64,000 nucleotides of DNA from Verrucomicrobiota bacterium (GCA_026398275.1 JAPLTF010000017.1:1-64000), one strand, 5' to 3'; positions 1 to 9,216 are shown, counted from the stretch's first letter. Numbers and translations are program-made. The notes: generated by a model from the letters alone, not told the origin.

Positions 1-1
1 C

Positions 2-115
2 GGAATCCTCCAGATCGCCAAGCGCATGGCGCGCGGCTTCCGTAACTTCCATTACTTCCGCATCGCTGCCTACCTCAAAGCGGGCGGTCTTCAACTCAAT
101 ATTGTTCATGCTTGA
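2..115 (+). pseudogene. C-terminal tail of an ISL3-like transposase (runs in from left edge)
   Basis: An open frame enters from the left edge and stops at 113-115, giving about 37 residues with the pattern IAKRMARGFRNFHYFR followed by AAYLKAGGL. This resembles the last residues of DDE transposases of the ISL3 (IS204/IS1001/IS1165) group, where a basic ARGFRN segment is typical near the C-terminus. Most of the gene lies outside the window, so it cannot be said whether it is intact. The 128 bases that follow hold no gene I can support. Family assignment rests on a short tail and is tentative. Confidence 0.4.
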
Positions 116-243
116 ACCCACTCAAAACGTCGAAGCGGCAAAACTTCAACTCCCGAAAGGAACCACCGCCACCCGCGCCGGCAATTCTCACGCCGACTTA
201 TGAATGCAAGCGGTGACAACCTTCCTCAAATCAGCGGAACCCC

Positions 244-2373
244 ATGCCCAAACATCTTATGAAGACTCACTCATTCAAAGCCAACGGCCTCCACCTGCTC
301 TTCGCCTTCTCCGAAGATGCGCCGGTGAAGCTCCTCACTTTTTCGTTCTCGAAAGCCACCAAGACGGCTCCAGATAGCCGGCTGGTCAAGTGGTCGCGTC
401 TGGTTGAGGTGCAGGCAAACGGACACGACTGGGACGACCATCACGGCAACAAATACACCGGCACGAATCCCGCCGGACAACTCCGCTACCAGAGTCATCG
501 CGAAACCAGGACGCCGCTGGGAACGAAGCTTGAAATCGTGCAGGTGGGCGGCAGACTCAGGGTCACCTCGCACCTGCAGGTCATCGGTAAACTCGGCGCA
601 CTGCGTTCATGGACCGAGGTGGTGAACATCGGCCAGAACCCCGTGTTGCTCGAGTATGTTTCCAGCGCGGCCCTGCCCGGCGCCTCGGTCGGCGGCAGCG
701 GGATCTGGGACCAAAAAATGCGCCTGCACATCGCGGACAATACCTGGGGTGGCGAGTGCCAGTGGCGCTCGGGAGGCCTGAAGGATTTCGGTCTTTCGCA
801 GGTTTATTCGCAGGCATTTGATACCGGGTTTTCGCTTAACCGGGTCTCGATTTCCAATCAGGGCTCGTGGTCCACTCTCGGCTATCTGCCCATGGGCGCG
901 CTGGAAAACACGGAAACCGGCGAAACGCTTTTCTGGCAGATCGAGCATAACGGCTCCTGGCATTGGGAGATCAGTGATATCGCAAAGGAACTTTATGTGC
1001 TGATCTCCGGGCCGACCTTTCGCGAAGGCCACTGGAGCAAGCGGCTGGCCAGGGGCGAAAGTTTCGCCACCGTTCCGGCGACCATCGGCCGTGTGAAGGG
1101 GGATCTCACCACCGCGCTGCAGACGCTCAATACCGTGCGCCGCCTCATCCGTCTCCCCCACCCCGACATGGAGAAGATGCCGGTCATCTTTAATGACTAC
1201 ATGAACTGCCTCATGGCCGAGCCGACGACCGAAAAACTCCTGCCTGTCATCGATGCGGCGGCTGAGGTCGGCTGCGAATACTTTGTTGTCGATGCCGGTT
1301 GGTTTGCCACGCTGGATGAGACTTGGTGGACCTCCGTGGGAGAGTGGGAGGAATCGCCCGACCGTTTCCCGAACGGCGGTTTTGTGCGGGTCATGGATCA
1401 CATCCGCGCCAAGGGGATGGTTCCCGGGCTTTGGCTCGAGATGGAGGTCGTCGGCATCACCTCCCCCGTGGCCAGGAATTCTCCCGACACCTGGTTCTTC
1501 CAGCGGGACGGTCGCCGCGTGAGCGACCATGGCCGCTATCAACTCGACTACCGCAATCCCGAGGTTCGCAAGTATGCGGACGGCATCCTGGATCGCGTGA
1601 TCCGCGACTACGGGATCGGTTACATCAAGAATGATTACAACATCAACGCCGGCCCCGGCACGGACCTCAAAGCCGATGGCCTCGGCGACGGACTGCTGGA
1701 GCACAATCGTGCTTTCCTCGCCTGGATGGATTCGGTGATGAAGCGCCATCCCGGCCTCGTGGTCGAGAACTGCGCCAGCGGTGGCATGCGGATGGATTAC
1801 GCCTCGCTTTGCCACCACAGCATCCAGTCCACCAGCGACCAGACCGACTATCGACTTACCGGCATCATCGCCGCCGCCTCGGCCTCTGCGGTCACCCCCG
1901 AGCAGTCCGCAGTTTGGAGTTATCCGCTCAAAAACGCCGACGAGGAGGAGACGATTTTCAACATGGTCAACGCGCTGCTCCTCCGTATTCACCAGAGCGG
2001 CCGTATCCATGAAATCGCACCCCGCAGCCTGGCGCTGGTGAAAGAGGGGATCGGTTACTACAAAACCATCCGCAAAGTCATACGGCGCGGTCAGCCGATC
2101 TGGCCGCTCGGCCTCGCCCGTTTCGGCGCCCCGTGGGCCAGCTTCGGCATCGTCTCGGGCAAGACCACGCTTCTGGCCGTCTGGCGCTTCGCGGGAAAGC
2201 AACGCACGCTCGATATTCCTTTCCCTCAACTTCGCGGAAAGGAACCGCAAATTAGCGTCGGCTTCCCGGCCGGAGCCGCGCCGTTTTGGAAATGGAACCG
2301 CAAAACCGGAATCCTGAGTGTCACGCTGACCAAGGAACACTGCGCCCGCCTGCTTCGGCTCGTAGATCGCTGA
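244..2373 (+). CDS. Alpha-galactosidase, glycoside hydrolase family 36
   Basis: A 709-residue retaining alpha-galactosidase of family GH36, expected to release terminal alpha-galactose from oligosaccharides. An N-terminal beta-sandwich precedes the TIM barrel. The barrel shows FVVDAGWF, PGLWLEMEVV, YIKNDYN with the probable nucleophile Asp464, ENCASGGMRMD, and STSDQTDY with the probable acid/base Asp532. The length is normal for the family and no signal peptide is seen, so it is probably cytoplasmic. The start at 244 has no clear ribosome binding site; a second ATG five codons later is an alternative. It is followed after 17 bases by a small membrane protein that need not be functionally linked. 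Family assignment is firm; substrate (galactose versus a related sugar) is inferred. Confidence 0.9.
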   Translation: MPKHLMKTHSFKANGLHLLFAFSEDAPVKLLTFSFSKATKTAPDSRLVKWSRLVEVQANGHDWDDHHGNKYTGTNPAGQLRYQSHRETRTPLGTKLEIVQVGGRLRVTSHLQVIGKLGALRSWTEVVNIGQNPVLLEYVSSAALPGASVGGSGIWDQKMRLHIADNTWGGECQWRSGGLKDFGLSQVYSQAFDTGFSLNRVSISNQGSWSTLGYLPMGALENTETGETLFWQIEHNGSWHWEISDIAKELYVLISGPTFREGHWSKRLARGESFATVPATIGRVKGDLTTALQTLNTVRRLIRLPHPDMEKMPVIFNDYMNCLMAEPTTEKLLPVIDAAAEVGCEYFVVDAGWFATLDETWWTSVGEWEESPDRFPNGGFVRVMDHIRAKGMVPGLWLEMEVVGITSPVARNSPDTWFFQRDGRRVSDHGRYQLDYRNPEVRKYADGILDRVIRDYGIGYIKNDYNINAGPGTDLKADGLGDGLLEHNRAFLAWMDSVMKRHPGLVVENCASGGMRMDYASLCHHSIQSTSDQTDYRLTGIIAAASASAVTPEQSAVWSYPLKNADEEETIFNMVNALLLRIHQSGRIHEIAPRSLALVKEGIGYYKTIRKVIRRGQPIWPLGLARFGAPWASFGIVSGKTTLLAVWRFAGKQRTLDIPFPQLRGKEPQISVGFPAGAAPFWKWNRKTGILSVTLTKEHCARLLRLVDR

Positions 2374-2390
2374 ATCCTCGCTCGCCAATC

Positions 2391-3053
2391 ATGATTCATT
2401 CCATCCAAAAATCCCGCCTGAGACGTTGCGCTGTCATTGCGGTCGCGCTCCTTTTGCTTGCGGGGCTTATTCTTGCCGCGCAGCATCATTTCACCAGTCC
2501 GGACATGTCGGGATTCGATCCGCAGGAGATGGGCCGCTTGGAATCTTCCATGTGGCGGAGCTACTACGAAGGGCACTGGATTCAACTCGCATGCCAAACG
2601 ATGGAGGTGGCCTGTGAGCAGTATCGTTTTTCGTGGTGGGACGGAGCGCGTTCGTCTCTGCACGCGGCGCGATCGGCGTTGTTCTTCCGCAAAAACACCG
2701 ATGATCCGAGGTGCCTGCCGGAGCTGGAGCAATACTACGCGATCATTTCAAAAGCGACTGGCCAGAAGTTTGATATCCGCGCGGCAGCCGCACTGGAATT
2801 GGAATGGTGGAAAGAGAGGCGCCGCGGCATTGCCCCACAAGACTACGCCAGAACCATCGCTCGGGCGACGGCACTTGTTTACGGAGTGCCGGAGGACAAG
2901 GTGCTGCCCGCAGCCAGGATGCGGGCGGAGGCGATGGCCTACCGCGACGCGCGGCGGGACGGTAAGATGACCGACGCCGACTGGCAGGAGATCGCCCGCC
3001 AGCTCATGTTGGCTTATGCCTCGTTGAAGGAGGCCGTGACAAATGGCCGGTGA
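2391..3053 (+). CDS. Hypothetical protein with N-terminal membrane anchor
   Basis: A 220-residue protein that I do not recognise as a named family. After a short basic start (MIHSIQKSRLRR) it has one hydrophobic segment at about residues 12-30, then a soluble domain rich in Trp, Arg and Ala with many predicted helices. The frame is open further upstream into the GH36 gene, but ATG 2391 puts the hydrophobic segment at the N-terminus and lies just after the GH36 stop, so it is preferred. Its end overlaps the start of the following DUF2236-type gene, which suggests the two were co-translated partners before the second was truncated. Function unknown. Confidence 0.6.
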   Translation: MIHSIQKSRLRRCAVIAVALLLLAGLILAAQHHFTSPDMSGFDPQEMGRLESSMWRSYYEGHWIQLACQTMEVACEQYRFSWWDGARSSLHAARSALFFRKNTDDPRCLPELEQYYAIISKATGQKFDIRAAAALELEWWKERRRGIAPQDYARTIARATALVYGVPEDKVLPAARMRAEAMAYRDARRDGKMTDADWQEIARQLMLAYASLKEAVTNGR

Positions 3054-3399
3054 GTTTATTCCCTTCGGCCCGGACTCCATGATGTGGAGGATCAACCGCG
3101 AACGGATTGTGCTCCTTGCAGGCCCGGCCGCGGCAGTGCTGCAGGTGGCGCATCCGCAAGTCGCCATGGGGGTCGCGGCGCACAGCAAGTTTCGTACGGA
3201 CGCTATCGGCCGCCTGCACCGAACATTGGAAGCCGTGTATTCCGTGGCTTTCGGCACGAGCGAGGAAGTCGAGCGCGTGCGTGATGGTGTGGGACGCGCT
3301 CACCGGCCCGTGCGAGGAGAGGGATATTCCGCATTTGATCAGGACGCCCAACTCTGGGTGCTCGCCACGCTCATCATGGGCAGCGCGACCCAAGCATAA
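3043..3399 (+). pseudogene. Truncated DUF2236 (MpaB/latex-oxygenase-like) protein
   Basis: The frame starts inside the 3' end of the preceding gene and encodes 118 residues matching the N-terminal part of the DUF2236 family (ER-bound oxygenase MpaB / rubber oxygenase domain). Visible features are FGPDSMMWRINRE, LLQVAHPQVAMGVAAHS-type sequence with its His residues, a GRLHRTLEAVYSVAFG segment, and DAQLWVLATLIMGS. Full members are about 250-300 residues. Here homology stops abruptly at GSATQA followed by a stop, and the next 78 bases show no continuation in another frame. It is therefore probably a 3'-truncated gene rather than a short functional one. Confidence 0.6.
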
Positions 3400-3477
3400 A
3401 AGAGCCAGTAGAAACGCTGCGAGAACGATTCGACAAAAAACGTCTTGATCCCGGCGACCACATGAGAACGCGAAAGC

Positions 3478-4590
3478 TTACGCCGTACCCTCCGCCCACT
3501 TTTTTAGGAATTCAGCAATTTCCTCTCGCGAAGGACTCTGCGCGTTGCGGACAAAAAAGCCAGACACCGCACATCCAAGAACGAGACAGTCTTTGGGGGC
3601 GGCCCCCGCAAGAAGACCGAGGCAATAACCGGCGTTGAATCGGTCACCCGCGCCCGTGCTCTTGAGCGGTCGTTCGCAGAAGGGGCCAGGCGTCGAAAAC
3701 TCCCCGCCGGGACCGGCGGATACCGCGAACTTCAACTTGTGGATCACAGCGAACGAAACGCCGATCTTTTCCCTCAATTCCCCGGCCAGTCGCATGCAGT
3801 CCTCCTCTTCCTGTGCCGGGTCCAATCCGAGCAGGCGAGCGAGGATGTTCGCTTCGTTACCGTTGAGGCCGAGGGTTGCAGGGCCGCAGGTTTCCAAGAA
3901 CGGCAGGGTTTCCACCATGGCGAGAATGTCCGCCTGCGAACGGCTTGAGGGATCGACCAGGTCGAGGAAGAAATGTGGCCGGTGTTTGAGCTTCGAATAG
4001 ACCTCGTGGTGGAGCAACCGCCAGACGGCGGTCATGTGCGGGTAGAGGCTCCAGTCGGTCAGCGCGATGATTGCCGCCTCTTGGCATGAGGACTGGTAGG
4101 CTCCGTCCCCGAGCCTCATAGCGATATCCTGCGGTGTGAATTCCGCCAGTTGTTTGACGGAACTGAACATCAGCTTGCCATCGGCAAACTCGAACGCGAG
4201 CGTGCGGCCCGGTTCGCGGCCCCACGAGATCGCTTTCCTGAACCGGGAGGCAGGTTCCCGGAACGCCGGATGCACGGGCTCTCCGAGTGTCGCAAAGCAA
4301 TCGACCGGAACCCCGAGCGCCGCAAGCCCGTCCCCGAGGTTCACGGCGCAGCCGCCGGGATGCACGGCATTAACGACGATTTCCCGCAGGCTGCTGTGCC
4401 CGGCTGCGGCCGAGATCAAGCCTCCGAAGGTCGCAATGTCGGGAACCGAAGAAAAGTCATCGAGCGATGTCCGTTCCGCTACAACGCTGATCATCTCGTC
4501 GACAAAGCCGTCGAAACCGGTGACCACCCGGCAACCGGAGAGCGCCGCGGCCTCAATTCGCTGCGCAAGCTCGACAAAGGCCGCGTTCAT
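3478..4590 (-). CDS. PfkB-family carbohydrate kinase
   Basis: A 370-residue kinase of the ribokinase/PfkB family, which phosphorylates a sugar hydroxyl using ATP. The N-terminal substrate lid and the GGCAVNLGDGLAALG stretch (PfkB signature 1-like) are visible. The C-terminal signature STGAGDRFNAGY contains the GAGD anion hole with the catalytic Asp. It is the last gene of a minus-strand set (DeoR, aldolase-like, lyxose isomerase-like, kinase) and its ATG overlaps the stop of the isomerase gene by four bases, indicating translational coupling. From context it probably phosphorylates the ketose made by that isomerase, before aldol cleavage. The exact sugar cannot be read from sequence. Confidence 0.85.
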   Translation of the reverse strand: MNAAFVELAQRIEAAALSGCRVVTGFDGFVDEMISVVAERTSLDDFSSVPDIATFGGLISAAAGHSSLREIVVNAVHPGGCAVNLGDGLAALGVPVDCFATLGEPVHPAFREPASRFRKAISWGREPGRTLAFEFADGKLMFSSVKQLAEFTPQDIAMRLGDGAYQSSCQEAAIIALTDWSLYPHMTAVWRLLHHEVYSKLKHRPHFFLDLVDPSSRSQADILAMVETLPFLETCGPATLGLNGNEANILARLLGLDPAQEEEDCMRLAGELREKIGVSFAVIHKLKFAVSAGPGGEFSTPGPFCERPLKSTGAGDRFNAGYCLGLLAGAAPKDCLVLGCAVSGFFVRNAQSPSREEIAEFLKKWAEGTA

Positions 4591-5159
4591 GTGGGATCGC
4601 TCAGAAGCTTCACCAGAGCTGGCTCATCCTCGTCCACCTGCGGATAACGCCCGACGTCGGGATCAGTGAAAAAGTTGTCGTTGGTATCATCATTCGCGGT
4701 CGAAACCTCGCCGATGATGCACTCATCGGTCAGAGGATAAAACGAATGGTAAACATGGGGGACGAGCGTGATCCGCTCGCCGGCCGTGAGGTCGATCGCC
4801 GCTCCCGACGGAACCGTCCGCCTTTCATTGTTGAGCAGGACTTCGAACTCCGCGGGCATCGGCTTGCCCGGCTGCCCCGGCCACACATTCACCCGGAGCG
4901 TGCCCCACCGGCTGATGATGTCCTCCTTCTTTTTCCGGTGGCAGTGCTCTGGCGTCAGCATCCCCTTGCGGGCATACATCAGCTTTTCGCAATACTCCGC
5001 ATGCTCGGCAAGGTTCACCAGGACGAGACAGTTCTTCGTCCAGTCCCCCAGGCCGAAATCGGTGACATCCCAGCGGGGATGCGGAGGGAGCGCCCAGCCG
5101 TGCTGCGCGAAGCAGGCGTGGGCGGACGTTATCAGGCTGTTGATTTCGCTTCGTTTCAT
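4587..5159 (-). CDS. D-lyxose/D-mannose-type ketol isomerase (cupin)
   Basis: A 190-residue cupin closely resembling D-lyxose ketol-isomerases (EC 5.3.1.15), Mn-dependent enzymes interconverting D-lyxose/D-xylulose and often D-mannose/D-fructose. The family start MKRSEIN, the WDVTDFGLGD segment, the metal-binding run TPEHCHRKKKEDII (His, His, Glu ligands), the later HVYHSFYP His and the GEVSTANDDTNDNFF ending are all present. The length matches the family. It lies between the aldolase-like gene and the PfkB kinase, overlapping the latter, which fits an isomerise-phosphorylate-cleave route. Family assignment is strong; which aldose it acts on in this cell is an inference. Confidence 0.88.
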   Translation of the reverse strand: MKRSEINSLITSAHACFAQHGWALPPHPRWDVTDFGLGDWTKNCLVLVNLAEHAEYCEKLMYARKGMLTPEHCHRKKKEDIISRWGTLRVNVWPGQPGKPMPAEFEVLLNNERRTVPSGAAIDLTAGERITLVPHVYHSFYPLTDECIIGEVSTANDDTNDNFFTDPDVGRYPQVDEDEPALVKLLSDPT

Positions 5160-5178
5160 AAGAGGAAGAGTTCGGTTC

Positions 5179-6222
5179 TCATTTGTAGCTCATCCTGTTG
5201 GTGGTGAGGAGGAGGTCCTGCTGCAGGGTCCTCTGCGGCTGGATCCCGCTTTTTTGCAGGACGCTGTGATAAACTTTGACCGCCTCCACCGGGGGAATCT
5301 CCCCGTCCACGATCCGGCGGAGCAGCTCGATGAACGCCAGGGGATGCTCGGAGAGGTTGATCTTTCGTCCGAAGAGGGCCACCCGCGCCCCGTGCTGGCG
5401 GGCATCGTGGATCAGTTGGAAGGCGTCGCGCGTGGTTCCGGAGCTTCCTCCGAGAATCCCCACGATCAATTTGGAGTCATACGCAACCAGCTCCTCCAGC
5501 GGCCCCGGACCATTGTAGGGGATCTTCAAAAAGACCGGCCTTCCCACGGAAGTCACCCCGGCGAGCGTGCGGATGATGTGGTCGTTCAGAAATCCGGCCA
5601 CCTTCTTGTCGGGAATGCCAGGGTTCACGTTCGGATTGAAGACCTCCAGGAAGTAGCGGAAATGCTTCCGCTCGGCCTCGAGCCGGAACTCATGAAAGTC
5701 GGTCAGCGCCTTGTAATCCCAGTCGATGTTGTTCGTGAACGTGATCGAGTAGAGCCCGAGGTCGGCTCCCGTGAAGGGCTGGGTGCAATCCTCGGTGATC
5801 CTGCCGTATTTGATATGGCAGATATTTGCCGTGCGAAACGAACGGGACGGATGGTCGGTCGGATACTTCCCTCCGCGGACCGCCCAGACGTCCGACGTGT
5901 CGTTCGCCCGAGCTGCGGGCGTGATGGCGGAATTTGCGAACAGCTTTTCCTGCATCGCGAGCCGCTCAAGGTTGGAGGCGGAAAGAAGCATGATGTCCAC
6001 GATGTCCTGGGCGATCACGGCGCGGATCTGATCCAGGTATTGTCCCAGAGTTTTCCAGCACCCCTCGGATTCGTTGTAGCCGTGCCGGCAAGCGCCGGTC
6101 TGCGGCCCGGGAGCGGTAATGCCAAAGGCCATGTCCGCATCCTTGGCGTCGGCGATGATGAAATCCTTCGCTCCCGAGGGATCGTTGAGGATGTTGCTGA
6201 TTTTTTGGTCGAGTCGTTTCAT
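5179..6222 (-). CDS. Putative class I aldolase-like TIM-barrel protein
   Basis: A 347-residue protein that reads like a DeoC/FbaB/LacD-type TIM barrel. The later strands are recognisable as RPVFLKIPYNGPG (possible Schiff-base Lys), DSKLIVGILGGSSGTT (phosphate-binding-type loop) and GARVALFGRKIN. The N-terminal 150 residues are more divergent. It starts four bases inside the end of the DeoR gene and is followed by the isomerase and kinase genes. A role in cleaving a ketose phosphate to triose units is therefore the natural reading. It could alternatively be a distant sugar-acid aldolase. Catalytic residues are not confirmed and the assignment is moderate. Confidence 0.6.
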   Translation of the reverse strand: MKRLDQKISNILNDPSGAKDFIIADAKDADMAFGITAPGPQTGACRHGYNESEGCWKTLGQYLDQIRAVIAQDIVDIMLLSASNLERLAMQEKLFANSAITPAARANDTSDVWAVRGGKYPTDHPSRSFRTANICHIKYGRITEDCTQPFTGADLGLYSITFTNNIDWDYKALTDFHEFRLEAERKHFRYFLEVFNPNVNPGIPDKKVAGFLNDHIIRTLAGVTSVGRPVFLKIPYNGPGPLEELVAYDSKLIVGILGGSSGTTRDAFQLIHDARQHGARVALFGRKINLSEHPLAFIELLRRIVDGEIPPVEAVKVYHSVLQKSGIQPQRTLQQDLLLTTNRMSYK

Positions 6223-6965
6223 GGGTAAATGATTTTCAAACCGCTCCTGCGGAACGGGAGCGGAGGCTTTTTGTCGGTGTAGAATTCGTCAAAATCCTCC
6301 CAGCCCGCAAAAGAGACAAGCGTCGTCCGCGACCACTTCGAGGCATCCGCGAGAAGGACCGTGCGGTGGCTGCGGGAGATCCATTCCCGCTTCACGGCGG
6401 TTTCCAGGAGCTCCGTGGTCCCGGCTCCGTCATGGAAGTGAAGACCTGATGCCCCGATCAATGCCACGTCCGCCCTCAGACGGCCCAGGGCAGACAACGC
6501 AAGATCCCCCACCAGGGCTCCGCTCACGCTCCGCATTTCCCCGCCGAGAACCAGGAGGCGCGCGCGAAACTGCTCGTGCGTGGCGATCAGAGGCAGCGAG
6601 TTCGTGATGATCGTGAGATCTTCGCGCCCTCGCAAAAGCCGGCCCGCCTCCAGGCAGGTGGTCCCGCTGTCGATGAAAACCGTGGCGCGCTGCGGAATCG
6701 TGGGCGCAAGTGCCTCCGCGATCAGCCGCTTGGACCTCACCGACATCGCCGTCTTCTGCCCGAAGCTCGGCTCGCTCGTCACAGCGCCCGGATGAAATAC
6801 CCCGCCATGAACCCTCACGATCAGGTCTTTCCGATCCAGAACGGCCAGATCCCGCCGCAAGGTTGCCGGCGAAACGCTCAGAATGTTCAGGAGGGACTGA
6901 ACGTCAATCTTTCGGTGCTTCTCCAAAAGGGAAATAATTTTTTCATGCCGGGCGTGAGCGAGCAT
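6219..6965 (-). CDS. DeoR-family transcriptional regulator of the adjacent sugar module
   Basis: A 248-residue DeoR/GlpR repressor. The N-terminal winged helix begins ARHEKIISLLEKHRKID and contains LLNILSVSPATLRRDLAVL and the typical RVHGG turn. The C-terminal sugar-phosphate sensor domain (isomerase-like fold) shows FIDSGTTCLEAGRLL, TIITNSLPL and LVGDLALSAL. It is the first gene of a four-gene minus-strand set with four-base overlaps, so it is probably autoregulated and responds to a phosphorylated intermediate of the pathway encoded downstream. Confidence 0.9.
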   Translation of the reverse strand: MLAHARHEKIISLLEKHRKIDVQSLLNILSVSPATLRRDLAVLDRKDLIVRVHGGVFHPGAVTSEPSFGQKTAMSVRSKRLIAEALAPTIPQRATVFIDSGTTCLEAGRLLRGREDLTIITNSLPLIATHEQFRARLLVLGGEMRSVSGALVGDLALSALGRLRADVALIGASGLHFHDGAGTTELLETAVKREWISRSHRTVLLADASKWSRTTLVSFAGWEDFDEFYTDKKPPLPFRRSGLKIIYP

Positions 6966-6974
6966 GAGCGATTA

Positions 6975-7007
6975 GAATCAATTTATTCGCATTGAATCAA
7001 CAGAATC
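6975..7007. promoter_or_regulatory. Candidate DeoR operator: repeated GAATC motifs
   Basis: Just upstream of the DeoR start, GAATCA occurs at 6975, TGAATCAA around 6993 and GAATC at 7003, in an AT-rich stretch. DeoR-family proteins often bind such short repeats in their own promoters. The repeats are weak and no other copy was used for support, so this is a candidate only. The rest of the 6966-7147 interval shows no gene. Confidence 0.3.
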
Positions 7008-7147
7008 TTTTTCCAGACCGTTGCATGAGCGGATGCGGACTCCGTGCAGGCCCCCTCGTGGCGCGGCAACATCAGGGTGGATCACGGGATGGGCTCTCCC
7101 TGGCAACCGATTCAATGCCGGCGGCTTCATCATTGACCCCGGACTCT

Positions 7148-8140
7148 TTACGCCCCTTCTTCTGTTGACGAAGTCAGCAAATCCAGGATGGATTTGGTTT
7201 TTTGTGCGAAGACTTCGCGTCGCGAAACGTGGATTGCGCTCCCGCAGGCAAGGGAGATCGGCAGGGGTTGTCCGGGGGGGGCTTCCTCCCATCGGGTCTT
7301 CACCGCCACGCTCGCTGCGCGGGCCATGGCTGTGTAAAAATTCACCTTGCAAATCCCGTCATTCCCGACCCCCCGCAGTCGGTTTCCCAGGCTGCTGGTT
7401 CCATGGAGGGCTTGGATCGGCCCGACCCGTTTGGAAATTTCCTGCGCGAGATCTCTTCGGTAGTCCAAGGGATCGTGGGAAACGGTGCGGTGCTCGGTTC
7501 CAAGATTGGGCACGATCAGATCGACGCCGGTCAGTTCCACAAACTTCCGGACCCGTGAGGGATTGGAGAGCATGGCTGATTCACCGAGTTGCCGCCGCTC
7601 GATTTCAGCCCGTTCATAGACCTTGTCCGGGCAGGCCTCGACGACGACGTTCCCTCCGGCCCTTGTGACATACTCCCGGCTGAGCCGGACATTCTCCTCA
7701 AACTCATACAGGCTGGCGTCAAACATGATGATCCCCATAGCCTCTTGAAACCAGGGGGCATCCATCAGGTTCCGATCTGCCTCCAGCGGCGCCCAGCCAT
7801 GATCGAGAAAAGGAATCACTTCCACGCGGTCAAACAGGGCTTTCCGTCCCGAATAAACCTCCAGCCAACCCAGCCAGGAGCGGGCTGCCTCATCAAGCGA
7901 CCCCTGCCCGGCGCCCATCGCAAGGCTTCCGAGTTGGGGATGGTCCGGATAGGAGGCCGTGACTCCGATACCGACGACGACGCGGGGCAGATCCCGCGCG
8001 ACCGCGTGGTGCTGTGCACCAAGCAAAATACCTTCCATCTCATCCGGGGTTTCCGCGTTCGGGCAAAGGAGTGGGACGCCTCCACTTCCCGCCTCGTTCA
8101 GCCGTTTCAGGACTTCGTTTCTTTCTCTAATGATTTTCAT
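7148..8140 (-). CDS. Class II fructose-bisphosphate aldolase-family protein
   Basis: A 330-residue zinc-dependent aldolase of the FbaA/GatY/KbaY family, expected to cleave a ketose 1-phosphate or bisphosphate into dihydroxyacetone phosphate and an aldehyde. Visible motifs are VIPFLDHGW with the probable zinc ligand His114, GIIMFDAS (Asp141), VVVEACPDK, a GTEHR segment corresponding to the GTAHG metal His, and ALHGTSSLGN corresponding to the family's LHGGSG. Several motifs are altered (GTEHR, HGTSS), which suggests a non-classical substrate. It is transcribed divergently from the lacI-type gene 46 bases away and probably belongs to that regulon with the PfkB kinase and isomerase. Confidence 0.75.
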   Translation of the reverse strand: MKIIRERNEVLKRLNEAGSGGVPLLCPNAETPDEMEGILLGAQHHAVARDLPRVVVGIGVTASYPDHPQLGSLAMGAGQGSLDEAARSWLGWLEVYSGRKALFDRVEVIPFLDHGWAPLEADRNLMDAPWFQEAMGIIMFDASLYEFEENVRLSREYVTRAGGNVVVEACPDKVYERAEIERRQLGESAMLSNPSRVRKFVELTGVDLIVPNLGTEHRTVSHDPLDYRRDLAQEISKRVGPIQALHGTSSLGNRLRGVGNDGICKVNFYTAMARAASVAVKTRWEEAPPGQPLPISLACGSAIHVSRREVFAQKTKSILDLLTSSTEEGA

Positions 8141-8186
8141 GATTCGTAGGTTGAGTTATTGGACCGCAGGGAGTAGTTGGGTTGGA

Positions 8187-9164
8187 GTGCCGAATCTAAA
8201 AGATGTGGCGAGGGAGGCCAATGTGCATCCCACCACCGCTTCCAGCGTTCTCAATGATGCCTCGGGAAATTCCCGATTCGGCCCGGAGACGCGCCTGCGC
8301 GTTAAAGAAGCGGCGCGTCGTCTGGGGTATGTGCGCAACCGGGCGGCCGGAAGCCTGCGCATTCGCAAGAGCCACACGGTGGGGTTGGTGGCTGGAAATC
8401 TGCAAAACCCATTTTTTGCACTGCTGTCGCTGGAGCTGGAAAAACGCCTTCGTCTGCTGGGCTACGAACTGATTCTCACCTGCCACGGAGCGGACAATGC
8501 AGATGACGAACACCGGCTGGAGCAAACCCTCCTGGAGCGGTCGGTGGACGGGCTCCTGATCTGGTCGGAAATGCGGGGAAGCCGCAGCGCGGACCTCTCC
8601 GTCAAGCCCGGATGCCCTCGCGTCTTCCTTGGCTACGCCCCCCGGGGCGAGGCGGCCGTGACGATCAACATCAAGGAGGGCCTTGCCCTGGCGGTGGACC
8701 ACCTGGTCGCTCAGGGAGTCGGCCGGATCGCCTACTTCGCCCCCGCTTATGCGCGCATGTCCGGCCTTCCCAAACCGCGGCCCGACCTGCTTCTGGACGT
8801 CTGCCGCAGCCGCGGCTTTCCAAAACCTTCGTTGTTCTATTTCGAAGGCGAGAGTTGGGATTTTCAAGCTGCTGTCGCGGGGGTCGCCCGCACCCTCCCC
8901 GGCATGAAAAAGAAAACCGCCGTGATCGGATTCAATGACGTCTGCGCCCTCGCCTGGTTCCTCACCGCCGGGGAGCAAAGGGGGCCGGTGATCGGCTTTG
9001 ACGGCACGCCGCTCGTGCAGGCCATGCCCTCGCGCCTGCCCTTCGTGGACCTGCGTCCGGCATTCATCGCCGAAAAAGCGGCCGGCCTCCTGGCCAAACT
9101 CCTGCGCGGCGAGACTCCCAGTCCGCGGCGCATCTCCGTGGCACCGGTCTTTGTTTGCTCGTAG
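8187..9164 (+). CDS. LacI-family transcriptional regulator
   Basis: A LacI/GalR regulator of about 325 residues. The start is taken at GTG 8187, giving PNLKDVAREANVHPTTASSVLN, the canonical helix-turn-helix and hinge region; the frame is open upstream, but that extension would overlap the divergent aldolase gene. The periplasmic-binding-like effector domain begins THTVGLV-like (SHTVGLVAGNLQNPFF) and ends near PVFVCS. It sits between the class II aldolase gene and the kinase-isomerase pair and most likely controls both, through the operator at 9217-9236. Confidence 0.88.
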   Translation: MPNLKDVAREANVHPTTASSVLNDASGNSRFGPETRLRVKEAARRLGYVRNRAAGSLRIRKSHTVGLVAGNLQNPFFALLSLELEKRLRLLGYELILTCHGADNADDEHRLEQTLLERSVDGLLIWSEMRGSRSADLSVKPGCPRVFLGYAPRGEAAVTINIKEGLALAVDHLVAQGVGRIAYFAPAYARMSGLPKPRPDLLLDVCRSRGFPKPSLFYFEGESWDFQAAVAGVARTLPGMKKKTAVIGFNDVCALAWFLTAGEQRGPVIGFDGTPLVQAMPSRLPFVDLRPAFIAEKAAGLLAKLLRGETPSPRRISVAPVFVCS

Positions 9165-9216
9165 GAAGGATGGCACGGGGGCTTGAAAGTTTTTTGCGGA
9201 AGCTTGAAAATAGGGA

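Noticed and set aside
607-2388. A 593-codon open frame on the strand opposite the first GH36 gene
   Set aside because: It lies entirely antisense to a gene with clear catalytic motifs and has no recognisable domain; long antisense frames are expected in GC-rich genes.
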